A DNA stretch of 64,000 nt from the NCBI RefSeq assembly GCF_000276665.1, contig NW_004955416.1, positions 4,412,645 to 4,476,644 on the forward strand, written 5' to 3'. Positions 1 to 11,653 of this stretch are shown here, in pieces. Below the pieces are notes generated by a model. That model was not told the origin of the DNA, ran no database searches, and saw nothing but the letters and a program-made list of their open reading frames with translations. Each line of letters opens with the position of its first letter. The first letter of the stretch is position 1. The translations under genes and the position numbers were made by a program. The DNA comes from Chinchilla lanigera (taxonomy: Eukaryota; Chordata; Mammalia; Rodentia; Chinchillidae).

Positions 1-155
1 GTTCCTTCCTTTGAGCAATTTCTTTCCCTTTCCTATCATCTATTTTATGTTTTGAGTTTTACCTAGTCTTTCGGGTTCCTATACCAAGGAGACAACATGA
101 TGTTTACACATCTGGGTCCGATTTATTTCACTTATGAGTATAAGCCAACTATTTT
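1..155 (-). repeat. L1 3'-UTR fragment, antisense, cut by window start
   Basis: The sequence matches the 3'-UTR part of the L1 copies further along (near 8650-8800 and 10740-10900). Shared words include GAGCAATTTCTTTCCCTTTC and GATGTTTACACAT. It is antisense like those copies. Similarity fades after about position 155, where the ORF2 end would follow, so this is a partial copy. The true left border lies outside the window. Confidence 0.75.
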
Positions 156-1983
156 TGATGAATGTTATCTTGTTGAAAATGAGGTTTGTCTTATTGACGG
201 ATAGAGATTCATAGAGCCTCACTCCCTCAGATTGGCACTTGCTTGTTTGTCTAATCTTCTGAGCTCTCTCACAACTCAGCCCAGACCCAATGTTCTTACA
301 TGGGAGAAATATGTCTAATGCTTTATTCTGCTTACTTTATTTACTTCCAGAGCAACTGGCCCCAGAAGAAATATCCCTGAGTAAAATGTATCATTGTCAT
401 CAAACTTGGCAATGCTGGCGAAGTACTATCAAAACTCTGTATACAAATGTTCTCTTTGTGGGCAGCTTTATCCCTAATGAGTACCTAGGCAGCATAATTA
501 GTCATTTCAGTACCCTGTATTTTAGAACTATTCATATGTGGTTTATAAATAGCTGACATAGAAAAGTGGTTGTGGTTTAATAATGCCCTCTATTTTAGAT
601 GACACTAAGTACCCTGTTATTGCTAAGAAAATAAATAATAATGCACCTCATATAAAATGTTAATCCCAGCCCATTATTATTAGTTCATCCTATCATGGGA
701 TAGGCTTGAGACAATGTGACACTTAAGTAAAAAAAAAAAAAAAGCATAGTGGTAATTATACTTTAAGTTGTCCCATAATTAAAAGAAAAATTTTTTACAA
801 AAGAGCATTTTCTGTCATTAGTTTATAACATCTCTTGCAAGTGTTTTGTTATGTCCACTTTTACATTTCAGGTAAAAAGCTGCATGAAAATATCACGAAG
901 CATCAATTTCCAAGCACAACTGAAATTGATGTATTGCGTTTCTTTCCCCTCTTTCCTAAACAAAGTCCAGGCACGGAGCACAGCTCTTGTAGCCTCTCAT
1001 TTATGGTGTGGAACATAGATATAGCAATCTGCCTGATGGATTTCCGCTACCCATTGGGAGCCATGGACGAGGTCTCAGCAGGTTGAATGCTGTGCACCCA
1101 CGCAATGCAGAATGCTGTGATTACGGCAGGTAGGTGGCTTGGGTTCAGAGAACTTCCGAGAGGTGGGAGTCCAGCATAATGGGATGTGTTATTTATTGGA
1201 GTTTGTGGGGACACATACTATAATTGTATGCTTGGTGTAACGTCTGATTGTTGTGTCTTTCATGCCCTCTGGAAGCCAGCCCCCTATGTAACTGAGCACC
1301 CACTGGAGCTTTTGTTGTGAGTGCAGTGGAAACACATGCAATGAATAGCAACTGATTAATTGAAGCAGGCTACATTTTTGGAAAACAAATCAAAGTGATT
1401 TGCATGAATCACAATTTGTTACATAATGCATTTTGAGTGCACAAATTACCTTTTTAAAGCCTAAGACACATATATACACTGTGGAACAAACAGAAATATA
1501 ATAAACTGGGCTATAACTACATAATTCACATTGAATACTGTATGCCAAAGCCGATGTGAAACAAATGATTTTCCAATAAACCACTCAGGCAGAGTCATAT
1601 CTGTTCTAAAATTTCAATTGAATATTATTTATAATACCAATAATTCTTCACGATTGTTAACCATGGGCTGATGAAACAATTTGTTTTACATATTAGTTTG
1701 GGGGGTATGTGTATTCCCAAGTTGGGAGCCAATTTGTAGTCACGATCCAGAAGATATGGTAAATAAATACAAAGTCGAAGAGAAGCAGATGGAGGCAAAC
1801 TTTTGGTGCTGGATCATTTTTGCTTTTTTCTACTTTTGAATAAAAACAACTAGACGAGTAAAAATAATGCTGTCAATATTAAAGGAAAATATCATCAGCA
1901 AAAATATGTTTTTTCCCTAGGCTTAATATCAATAATAGATTTTAAGAATCGTCACCTATTTTTTATTTGAAAAAGAGTTCTTC
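156..1983. other. Unique intergenic or intronic sequence, no gene seen
   Basis: No supported exon or RNA gene is seen. There is an A-run at about 729-743. The part from about 1290 to 1640 is free of recognisable repeats and holds an octamer-type site, ATTTGCAT, at 1399-1406, inside a short palindrome (arms GTGATT and AATCAC). This could be a conserved non-coding element, but that is inference only. Confidence 0.5.
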
Positions 1984-2055
1984 TGGAGCTGCGAGTTGAA
2001 TCCTAGGCCTTGTGCATGCTAAGCGTATACTCTACCACTAAGGTACACACACCTA
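1984..2055 (-). repeat. Old ID/tRNA-type SINE fragment, antisense
   Basis: An antisense tRNA-like SINE body is recognisable: GAGTTGAATCCTAGGCCTTG corresponds to the B-box side and CTCTACCACTAAGGTACA to the A-box side. It is diverged, with no clear tail or target duplication, so it is an old copy. Confidence 0.65.
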
Positions 2056-2264
2056 AGATCTTATTATTTTCTTTACAATATTATCTGTATTATTCCTATT
2101 ATTAAAATGAGACCGTGAATATACTAAAGTGAACAATGGAATTATAAATTTTATTGGTCCATACTTCAGGTATTTTTTCCTTTTGGCTTGGCCTTAACCT
2201 TAAGTATATACTACTTATATACACCTATGTGGAAAATATTCTGAGGAAAACACATAAAAGCATG

Positions 2265-2600
2265 TTATAATGGTATCATACCACATATATTGCTTTATAA
2301 TTTGCTATTTTGTGTAACCAAAGATCCAAATATGTTTCCATATTAATAAATATATATGCACATCATCATGGAGTACAATTATTTATTTAGCTAAACGTTT
2401 CTCATCATAAGCTTGTTTTCACTACAATCAATATCAAATAACATCCACACTCATAAACCTAAACATACTTGATTTCACTGAAATTCATTCTTATAGACAG
2501 AATTATTGCATCAAAGTGTGTGGAGTTTTTGAAGGGTTTGGCTCATATTATGAAGTCACTTTCAGGTAAGCTTGTATCAGAAAATTTTCTTAAGTCACAA
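2265..2600 (-). repeat. Ancient L1-like 3' end, antisense
   Basis: Weak but extended resemblance to the common antisense end of old mammalian L1 elements. Words such as TTTCCATATTAATAAATAT, CATGGAGTACAATTATTTA and GCATCAAAGTG match the ORF2 end of L1M-type copies in order. Strongly diverged, so borders are approximate. Confidence 0.45.
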
Positions 2601-2650
2601 GTACAAATATTCTTCTATAATATGTTAGATCTTTTTCCCATTTTTACCAC

Positions 2651-2815
2651 ACCTTTTTTTTTGTTTTGGTCTTTTTGAGACAGGACCTCACTCTGCAGTT
2701 CAGGATGGCCTTGAGCTCACTTTGTAGCACAGGGTAGTCTTGAACTTGTAAGGACCCTCCTGCCTCAGCATCCTGAGTGCTGGGATTACAAGCGTGCACC
2801 ACCAAGCCCCACTGA
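2651..2815 (-). repeat. B1 SINE, antisense
   Basis: A complete antisense 7SL-derived B1 monomer. It starts with an oligo-T tail and GAGACAGGACCTCACTCTG, continues through GAGCTCACTTTGTAGCACAG (the internal quasi-duplication typical of B1), and ends with GTGCTGGGATTACAAGCGTG and CACCACCAAGCCCC. Possible imperfect target duplications (ACCACACC and ACCACCCT) flank it. Confidence 0.9.
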
Positions 2816-3022
2816 CCACCCTCTTTCATCCTTTATTCCCCTTCATCCCCTTTGTTTAGATAAAGAACAAAGCAATTTTGTGCCTGCATTTGCAGCATGC
2901 AATGACTACGACCAGGGAGGGAAGCTGGGCACATGTACACAACAAATCCTAATTCTCTTTCCTCTCTTTTTTGTTTTTTGTCCTCTACCCTTTCCCTCCC
3001 TCCTTGCCCCTGCCAGCTCTTG

Positions 3023-3134
3023 TTTTTTTTTTTTTTTGTTGTTGTTGTTGTTTTTCTCCGGTACGGGGAACCGAACTCACGACCTTGTGCTTGCCAGGCA
3101 GGCACTTTTGCCGCTGAGCTAAATCCCCAGCCCT
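3023..3134 (-). repeat. ID SINE, antisense, with target duplication
   Basis: A young-looking ID element. Read on the minus strand it starts GGGCTGGGGATTTAGCTCAG (A box), contains GAGTTCGGTTCCCCGTACC (B box), and ends in an A-rich tail, seen here as T and GTT runs. An exact 8-bp duplication, AGCTCTTG, flanks it at 3015-3022 and 3135-3142. Both pol III boxes are intact. Confidence 0.93.
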
Positions 3135-3142
3135 AGCTCTTG

Positions 3143-4379
3143 GTCTTCTTCACATTTGCAAGCATGCCATTGTCATCATTTTCCCCCTTGAATTCTTTTT
3201 CAAAATTCTGTTTTCCTCCCCTGCTTTCTCTTTCTCCACCTCTTTTTCCTCCATCAGTCTGAAAGATCTCAAAGATCTCCCTACTTCTTTATCTATCTTC
3301 TCCTTTTAGTTTACTTAAGTGCAAAACCTTCCTTTACTAAACAGAAATTTATTTCATCAAATGGTGAATTTAAATAATTTTTGACTTATGTGTGCATTCA
3401 TTCTGGGAAAGATTAATTTTAAAATCTCTAGAGTTTTAGGCTTCCATATTGTCATTGCTGTGCCCAGTTACCCTATTTCTTGCCTTGCTACCATGCCCAT
3501 GAAGGACAATTCATGTACAAACTTTCAATGTCATTTAATTTATTTGAAACAGAAATAAATGTATTATAAAGTTCTTAGGACATGTTTTTGGTCTAAATTT
3601 CTAAAGAAGCCATCAACTATTAAAAAATTGCGAATAGACTGGCAGTAGGGCTGTCCCAGTCATTGGTTCTTATCATCCGGAAATCACCCCAGAAGAGCAG
3701 AGCGTGTTCCAGCAGGCGTTGGTTTGACCCTTCATTGAAGGTTTTATATCTAATTTTTGTGTGCGTGGGTTTTATCTATTTTTGAAAAATATATACTGAG
3801 AATAAAAAACTGTGAGATTATGTTTATATTTAAGATACTTGAAATATATCTATATCTATATCATCTATATCTATATCTATATCTATATCTATGTGACTTG
3901 AAAGGAACCCAAAATGTTTAGAAAGTGTAGACATTGGACAAAAATAAATCTCTTAGATGGAAAGTTAGAATATAGGGAAATTCTTTGGCTAATAAAAACA
4001 TCAAATTCTCTCAGAATTTTTTCCTTTCAAAGTGGCTATTTTGTATGAATTAGGGAAATCATATTGATGAATTTCTAGTTTTTTTTTCTTGTTTCAATGC
4101 CATCATGATAGCCCAAGATAAACACAGTAATATGATGGGATATTTTGCTTTTGGCATTGATTATTTTTAGTAAAATAATAATTTTCTTTTAAATATAAGA
4201 TTTACATGCATGGAATTCTAACATATTATCTTGATTGCTGACATTTTTCTTTTGCCAAATATATTTTGAACACATTGCTGTAGATCCATTGGGAAAATAA
4301 ATTTTATTAATTGGGGGGGGCCCAAGGCGAAAAGATGACTTCAGTAGATTGATTTTAGGTACACGGTAGTATCAAAATA
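3143..4379. other. Unique sequence with a microsatellite and a G run
   Basis: No gene is seen. The stretch holds a TATATC hexamer microsatellite (about 3844-3892) and a run of eight G followed by CCC at 4313-4323, unusual in such AT-rich sequence. No other repeat was recognised. Confidence 0.5.
3844..3892. repeat. (TATATC)n microsatellite
   Basis: Tandem units of TATATC (read also as ATCTAT) with one interruption (CATC) near the middle. Confidence 0.9.
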
Positions 4380-4381
4380 TA

Positions 4382-5237
4382 TGGTTAATGTCTAAATTTT
4401 AAAAATGTATTACATTGCAAGACACATTGTTATTAGCCATCCTCAGAGTATTCCTCCTGGCTTTGAACACACTTATTCCATGATTCTTGTCAGCAGTAGA
4501 AGCAGTTTGGGCCATCCTCTTTCTTGGGTGTCTGTAGTTCTGCTGTTGAGGCTGCATCCATGATTTGAATTCAATCCGGGAGACAGATCTTCCACATGAG
4601 AAGGGGATCAAGAGATGGAGTGGGGAGGGGAAGGGATAGAAAAAGGAATTAAAATGTGTTGTGCACATGTACCGATCCACACCAGGAATGGAAACTTTAT
4701 GTGCTAAAAGTAATGCTTACCTCTCGTGTTCATTTTGACTTTGTAGGAGAGCCAGAAGTCACCTGGTGGCAGATCTGGGGGACAAGGATATCACTTTCCA
4801 TGTGAGAAGAGATGTGTGACATGCAGCATTGATACAATAGAGGAGGAAACTGTTTGCCCATTTCTCAGGCTGTCTTCTGTGTACATTTCTTAAATGCTTT
4901 AATAAACCCTTATAATCATAAAAAAGTTATGGTGTTTCCTCATCCACCTTATTGACTGGATCTCGCAACATGTGACGCGAATTTCTGGATCATCCCCAAA
5001 GACAAAATAACCATGAAAGGTGAACATCTTGAATCAGTCCAAGGTATTGTGGCAGTCACAACAGCAAAACTAAAGGCAATCATGAAAGGGAACTTCCAGA
5101 ACTGCTTTAGAAAGTGGCAAGAATGATTGGATAAGTGTGCTTGAAACAAAGGGGAAGAATTTCGAAGGGTTTAATTGTTAATTGGTTAATAATTTCTTTT
5201 ACTGTAATAAATGTTTTAAAAATTTAAACATTCACTG
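4382..5237. mobile_element. Mariner-derived fold-back element, copy 1
   Basis: A dead Tc1/mariner-type DNA transposon derivative between TA dinucleotides (4380-4381 and 5238-5239). The ends are inverted repeats of the form TACAGTGAATGTTTAAATTT. The right arm, read forward, keeps a 56-codon open stretch (4956-5123) with a CD..FW motif, which corresponds to the region of the third catalytic Asp in mariner transposases, and the C-terminal motif NCFRKWQ. The left arm, read on the minus strand, carries the same region again: a DFW motif near 4750-4770, then a frameshifted remnant ending in DKNHGISVF. Both arms therefore encode the transposase 3' third facing outward. About 110 bp of unrelated sequence interrupts the left arm. 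No active transposase remains. Confidence 0.8.
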
Positions 5238-5239
5238 TA

Positions 5240-8138
5240 TGTTTCATTCGTGTCTTATATCTTCCTAACTCTAATTTTCTCATTTATCATTTGAAAATTA
5301 GAGCATAGTCTAGTGATTGTGGCAAGAATAAAAGAATAATGTGATTTCTTTGATCTTAAAACATTCTCAGCCAGGAAAAATGAAGTAACCCATAGCATGG
5401 ATTAAAGAGACTTCTGTGAGGGGATAAAAATTTGTGCCAAAATTTGAGGCAAGAAGGAGCATGATGCTTTTAGAATTACCTCTACTCTGGTGTATTCCTT
5501 TTAGTCCTTTCATTGACCTTATTAACTCATGCTATGGCTACCCAAGGATCTAAATCAGTATGGGTTCTCTGTAAGCAACAAAACAGGATCAAAACCTTTC
5601 TGTTTTCTCTTTTTTTCTTTATAAAAATTTTCTCTATTGCAATTGTATTTGCTGGGAAGAGACTAATACCTCTATGTTAATATTTACCACCAACTTTTGG
5701 AGGAATGTGCATGCTATTTTCTTGAGATAACTGTTTCCAAGAAGAGGTTCGGTATCTAATGGAACAAACCTTTAATGATGGAATCTTAGGCAAGAGCAGC
5801 AAACTACTGTGGAGCTGTTTTGGAGCTCTCCAAATTGCTCATCATAGGCGACTATTTATTCTGGACACAAATAAGTTTAATTTGGTATTAAAATGTCTTA
5901 ATAACATATAAAGTGTTTAAAAACCATATGTAGTTATAAGTGGTATTTGTACATACATAAGAATTTGCTATGAATTTATCAGTGAAACTATTTCCCTTCT
6001 TTGTCTAATTTCCTTGCTAAGTATAGGTGACCACCTCTTGTTTGGTGACTCTGGACAGTAGATATCTGAGGACACACGCGTGCCAGTTCAAGACAATAGA
6101 GTAACAGCTGCACTGGTTAAAGGCTGATGCTCCTGTTCCATGAAACAGGACGGGACAGTGTGGGATGGCTGGCATGGGTCTTCCTGCTAACACACCTAGG
6201 AACTTAGATGCAGGCATAGGGTCTGGTAATTACAGCTCTTTGGTTCGGCTTCGGGCTTGTTTTATACATTACTTGGGATTAAACTTGTTTGTGCCCATCT
6301 CATCTTTTCCATTAGATGCTCATTAATGAAATTCTACATGTCCCATTATTCATCACATCATACCATACTAGATGGCAGAGAATTCACCAAGAGTTTTCTC
6401 ATTTGATAACTTCCTCATTTGCGTTGAGCTGCTTGGAATTTTCCATCAATCACGGCATCTCAGGTTTTGGTTCTTCTGAAGGAATCTATTTGTGAGACAT
6501 ACATTATACACAAGATGTACACACACGTAATTAAATGCCCAATCCATTTTCAACTATGACTTATGTCTGTTTTGATTGAAATGGAGGGCACACTTTTCTC
6601 CTTAATAGATTTTTCTTTAAAAGAGGAAAGTAAAGCTGAGAGCCATTGCCTTGACCTCAGCTCACCTTACTTAGAATGCTGGTGATTCATAGTGTCATAA
6701 GAAAAGACTTATGTTCGAGGAGACTTTGAAAGAACATTCATTGCAGAGAGCAGAGGTGGGGGTAAAAACATAAAAGAGTCTGAGCATTTGGAGGATGTAG
6801 TTCTGCTCTGGCACCAATAGTTCTGCAAATTGCTAGTTAGAAGTGCTAGTCTCTCTGATGTGATCAGGATCTGTGGGTGAGAATATTTGTAGTTCGGGGA
6901 AATATCATGTATATGTTCTCAGCCGTTCCATAGATGTTTCCATTTTATGTACCTACACTCTCCTTTTTATAGAGAGGCATTGTTTGTTTACTTAGAACAA
7001 CTGATTTCTCATTGTAATTGTGCTCTTAAATTTATACTGGATTTCACTTCTCATCGGAGATAACTGGAAAACAAACATTTAAAAAAGAAATAAAAAATGT
7101 AGAACACTGATGGTATATATTTTGCTTTTTGCTACTATTATCAGGAGTTCTCACAAGGTACAGACAGCATATTACAAGGAAGGATAAACTCAGCAGAGGA
7201 CATGGGCTCAGACCACCTATGTCCAAGATGTGGGGTGAGTCATCTCAGTGGTTTGTGATTGGCCTGAAACTAGAGCACTTCTGTGTGTGGGGCTGAATCA
7301 GCACTTATCCTACTGGTCAGTGTATCTTCAAGGTCAAGTAAACAAGTGATTCCTACAGCCCCAAATTTCTCCTTATGCCAACACCCTCCTGGGATAGTAA
7401 GTAGGTCACATTAGGACTCAGATAATAATTCATTTCAGGTTTTCAGGTTGCTAAGAGGCCTGGCGGTTTTCTTGTATATGGCCCACATTCTCTTTAATCT
7501 TGCTCAGCTGGCTATTTCTCTTCTGAGGTCTTGCTCTCACATCTGCATATATTTACATGTTTTAGGCTGTAAGCTTTGTAGCCACAAATTATATAAAATA
7601 GAGGTCAAGCCTCTGCCAATGCAATTTTACTTTCCCCCCACTTTCTTACTCTAATAAATAAATAAAAACATGAAAAGGAAAAGTTAAAAAGACAACTTTC
7701 TAGACAGGTCTTTTACTGTGACAGTCAAGACAACTGTTGTTTTAGTATTACTATCTACAGAGAAGCATTTTTATCTCCAACTTCTGGAATGCTCAGCTCC
7801 AAGCTGGTGTTATGATTACTGTACACAAGGAAAATCATTGCAATTCAAAGGACAAGTGACTTATGATCTCTCCAAAGATCAGGCTGTATATCAAGGCAGT
7901 ATGAAGACTCAGAAACATTTTCTGGGTGCTGTTACATAAATCACTAATAGTAAAATCTGGGTCTCTGACTTTTCTTAGCTTGGTTTTGTTAGTAAAGCTA
8001 TAGTCTGTGAAAAATCAGTGAGTCAAGGCTTTCTGCCTTTAAGGCCACTGTGCTGCTTAACCCTCACTAATCATTTTTTTTAGAATGATTTTTCTTTCTT
8101 CTTCTGAACCTGCAATACATTTCATATTTTTATCTATG
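5240..8138. other. Unique sequence, no gene or repeat recognised
   Basis: About 2.9 kb without a supported feature. Open frames are under 75 codons and have no recognisable motif. Very old degraded repeats cannot be excluded. Confidence 0.45.
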
Positions 8139-8560
8139 CATTCTGACTCTTTTTTATTTTAAAGAGAAAAGAACAATAACAAAATAACAATAAATACAAA
8201 AACAACACAAAAAACAATAAAAATGACACAGGATTTCAAAATGACAGGAATTAACAAAGGTTGTTATATTACATATTGTTATCTTCAATGAAGCTGCTGA
8301 GATTACCAGATGTGAGAATGCAAGACTGATCAAACAATTAAAGAGAATAAAAAGTAATAAAAAAATTAGAAATGATACAGAGCTTCACTAAACAAGATGG
8401 TAGGAATTCATCAGTGGTTATTAGGTTGCATATTATTGTCTTCAAATTAGTTGTTCAGATTAGCACATATAGGTATGCAGAATTGGTAAAGAAACAAACT
8501 TTAAGAATTAAGTGTTCCTTTAAATAAACCAATAAACATCAGCAGTACAGTTATCCTGGC

Positions 8561-8592
<32 letters not shown>

Positions 8593-8595
8593 TAC
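8561..8595. repeat. (TA)n microsatellite in L1 3' UTR
   Basis: About 13 uninterrupted TA units followed by CATATATAC. The two other L1 3' UTRs in the window have short TATATA-rich stretches at the same place, so the array arose by expansion inside the element. Confidence 0.9.
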
Positions 8596-9820
8596 TTTTT
8601 TTGTTTCCTTCTTTCTTTCTTTTCTCCTTTCCCTCATCCCAGTTGTTCCTTTTCTTTGAGCAATTTCTTTCCCTTTCACAATATCTATTGTACCTTTTGG
8701 GTTTATTTACTCTTTTAGCTCTTACATTAGGGAGACAATGTGATGTTTACACATGCAAGTCTGATTTATTTCACTTGAGTATGGTCTCTAGTTACATCCA
8801 TTTACCTATAAAAGCCTCAAGTTTATCTTTTTTATAGCTGAGTAATACTCCATTGTATAAAAATACCACATCTTTTTTTATCCATTCCTTGGTCCATGGG
8901 CATTTGAGTTACATTCAAGATTTAGCTATGACAAATTGTGCTGCTATAAACATGGGTGCACATATATCACTGTAGTATGATGCTTTCAAGTCTTCCGGAA
9001 AAATACCCAGAAAGGGAATAGCTGGGTTAAGTGGGACCTCTAATCCTACTTTTGTGAGGAATCTCCACACTGATTTCCATAGCAGCTTCACCAGTCTACA
9101 CTCCCACCAGCATTGGAGAAGTGTTTCCCCTGCCCTAGCACTTGTTATTGGTTAATTTCTTGATGATAGCCATTCTTTCTGGGGTGAGATGGAATCTCAG
9201 TGTTGTTTTAATTTGCATTTCTTGAATGACCAAAGATGATGAACATTTTTTTCATGCATTTATTTGCCATTTACATTTTTTCATCTGAGAAATGTGTATT
9301 CATCTTAGATGCCCATTTTTGGATTGGGTCTTTGAATTTTGTGGGTCTGATTTATTGTAATTCTTTATATGTTCTAGATAGAAGTCCTTTGTCTGATGGA
9401 CAGTTGGCTAAAATTTTTTCCTAATTTATGGATTTTGTTTTTACCCAGCTGGTAAATTTTGTGATGTGCAAAAACTTTTCAATAAGATGAGATCTCAGTT
9501 ATTGATTCTTTGAAGTATTTCCCGTGCAATTTGGTTTTTGTTCATGAACTCTCTGCCTCCCCCTATGTCTTCAAGATTTCTACCTACTTTCTCTTCCAGT
9601 AGATTTAGTGTTTATATTTTAATATTTAGATCTTTGATCTGCTTTGACTTTAGTTTAGTGTGTGGTGTTAGACATGAGTCTGGTTTTAGTCTTCTGCATG
9701 TGGAAAGCCAATTTTCCCAGCACCTTTTATTAAAGAGGTTATCTTTCTTCCAGTGAACATGTTTGACTCCTTTGTCAAAGCTAATGTAGCTGAGTGTGTT
9801 TGTAGGTGTGTCTGCCTCTT

Positions 9821-10243
9821 TTAGTCTGTTCCATCGGTCCTCAGGTTCTTTTTTTTTTTTTTTTTTTGCCAGTACCATGCTGATTTTATCACAGTAGCTT
9901 TGGAGTGTAACTTCAAGTGAAGGATTGTGATGCCTCCTGCTTTTTCTTTGTTGCCCAGGATTGCTTTTGCTATTCTAAGTTTCTTCTGGTTCCAGATGAA
10001 TTTTAGGAATGTTTTCTCTAGATCTGTAAGGTATGCTAATGGTATTTTGATTGGGATTGCATTAAATCTGTAGAACAATTTTGGGAGTATGGTCATTTTC
10101 ACAATGTTGGTTATTTCTATACATGAACAAGGAATATCTTTCCATTTTCTGAAATCCTCTTCAATTTTTTTTTTCAGAATACCACAATTTTCACTGTATC
10201 GATCTTTGACTTCCTTTATTAGATTGATTCCTAAGTATTTCAT
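9821..10243 (-). pseudogene. L1 ORF2 fragment, C-terminal half of reverse transcriptase region
   Basis: The longest open frame in the window (140 codons) is a remnant of L1 ORF2p, the endonuclease and reverse transcriptase protein of LINE-1. Conserved stretches are visible: [35 protein letters not shown] and FIWNQKK, then [11 protein letters not shown] and WYWQ. Downstream of WYWQ a run of 19 A (plus strand T run 9849-9867) encodes lysines, after which the usual frame is lost. There is no endonuclease domain and no YADD active site, so the fragment is dead. Confidence 0.93.
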
Positions 10244-10472
10244 TTTTTTTGTATGCTATTGTGAAAGGTTGGTTTCCCTAACATTCTAACTCTTAACTGT
10301 GTGGGATTGAGAATAAATACTACTACTGTAAATAGTACTTAAAATTATAAGTTCAGTAAAATTTCATTTATTGTACTTGTACTGTGAGTTCATATAACAC
10401 ATTTGTATAAATTTGAAGAAATTTCTTTATTCAGGACATTTTCCTGCTCTCTGCTAGAACAGTAATTTTATT

Positions 10473-11643
10473 TATTTATTTATTTTAAAGAGAAAAAATA
10501 AAACAATTTCAAAACAGGTTAGTGGGAGAGTTACAATAATTAATAGATTGCATATTATTGTCTTTGTATTAGTTATTCAGAGTACAAGATGTAGGTATGA
10601 TATCTTGTCCAAACAATATTAGCACACACCTTTCTTTTTAGTGAACTAAGAGAAACTAGCTGTATAACTACCTTAACTATCTTGTATATAAGTATATATT
10701 TTCTTTTTCCCTTTCTTCCTTTTCCCTCTCCCCCAGTACAGTTTGCCTTTTCTTTTGAATAGTTCTTCCTAAATCACAATATCTATTGTACACTTTGGAT
10801 CTTATTTACTTGTTCAGTTTCCCACACTAGTGAGACAATGATGTTTACACATGTGGGTCTGATTTGCTTCACTTATGAGTATGGTCTCAAGTTGCATCTA
10901 TTTACCTATAAAAGACTCCAGTTTATCCCTCTTTCTGGCTGACTAGTACTCCCTTATATAAAAAAAGCCACATTTTCTATCCATTCCTTGGTTCATGGGC
11001 ATTTGGGTTGTTTTCAAGATTTAGCTATGACAAATTGTGCTGCTATAAATATGGGTGCATATATATCACTATGATATGATGTCTTTAATTCTTCTGGGAA
11101 AATACTCAGAAAGGGAATAGCTGGGTCAAATATGACCCCTAATCGTAGTTTATTGAGGAATCTACACACTGATTTTCATAGTGGTCACACCAGTCTACAC
11201 TCCCAGAAACAGTGGAGGAAGGTTCCTTCCCCCAGCTTCTCTAGCATTTGTTATCAGTTGATTTTTTGATGACAGCCATTCTTTTTGGAGTGAGATGGAA
11301 TGTCAGTATTGTTTTAATTTACATCTCATGAATGATCAATGATGTTGAACATTTTTTCATGTATTTCTTTATCATTTGTATTTCTTCGTCTTTATTCACC
11401 TCAGATGCCCATTTTGGGATTGGATCTTTGAATTTTGGGGGTGTCTGATTGTTTTCAATTTTTTATGTGTTGTAGATTAGGTCATTTGTCTGGGGGACAC
11501 CTGGCTATATTCTTTCCCAATCTATGGGTTGTCTTTTCACTTTGCTGGTGATTTCTTTTGTTATGAAAACGTTTTTGCATAAAGTAAGGTCCCATTTGTC
11601 AATTCTTTGTAGTGTTTCCCTTGTAGTCTGGGTTTTAGAATAT
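10473..11643 (-). mobile_element. Second 5'-truncated L1, antisense
   Basis: This copy is homologous to the L1 just to the left: 3' UTR at about 10473-10880, then the ORF2 C-terminal part to 11643, where it is 5' truncated. The candidate 10-bp target duplication TAATTTTATT lies at 10463-10472 and 11644-11653. Its open frames are broken. Confidence 0.85.
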
Positions 11644-11653
11644 TAATTTTATT

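Larger units (their letters stand above)
8152..10281 (-). mobile_element. 5'-truncated L1, antisense, with target duplication
   Basis: An L1 retrotransposon copy of about 2.1 kb in minus orientation. The 3' UTR occupies about 8152-8780, and the ORF2 C-terminal part runs from there to the 5' truncation at 10281. A 13-bp target duplication with one mismatch flanks it: CATTCTGACTCTT at 8139-8151 and CATTCTAACTCTT at 10282-10294. The ORF2 part aligns well with mammalian L1 ORF2 by eye (for example ATAGCTGGGTTAAGTGGGAC and GAATCTCCACACTGATTTCC on the plus strand). A TA microsatellite has grown inside the 3' UTR. The copy is fragmented and not functional. Confidence 0.92.

Noticed and set aside
3023..3134. 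A tRNA gene (A and B boxes, GTTCGGTTCC arm)
   Set aside because: The boxes belong to an ID SINE with an A-rich tail and a target duplication. The acceptor and anticodon arms of a functional tRNA are not formed.
2880..3136. Two overlapping open frames rich in F, L and S
   Set aside because: They translate pyrimidine-rich DNA and the T tail of an ID element.
9821..10243. A functional reverse transcriptase gene
   Set aside because: It is a 5'-truncated L1 ORF2 remnant without endonuclease or the YADD catalytic motif.
8152..11643. A tandem duplication of one L1
   Set aside because: The two copies have different target duplications and different 5' truncation points, so they are separate insertions.
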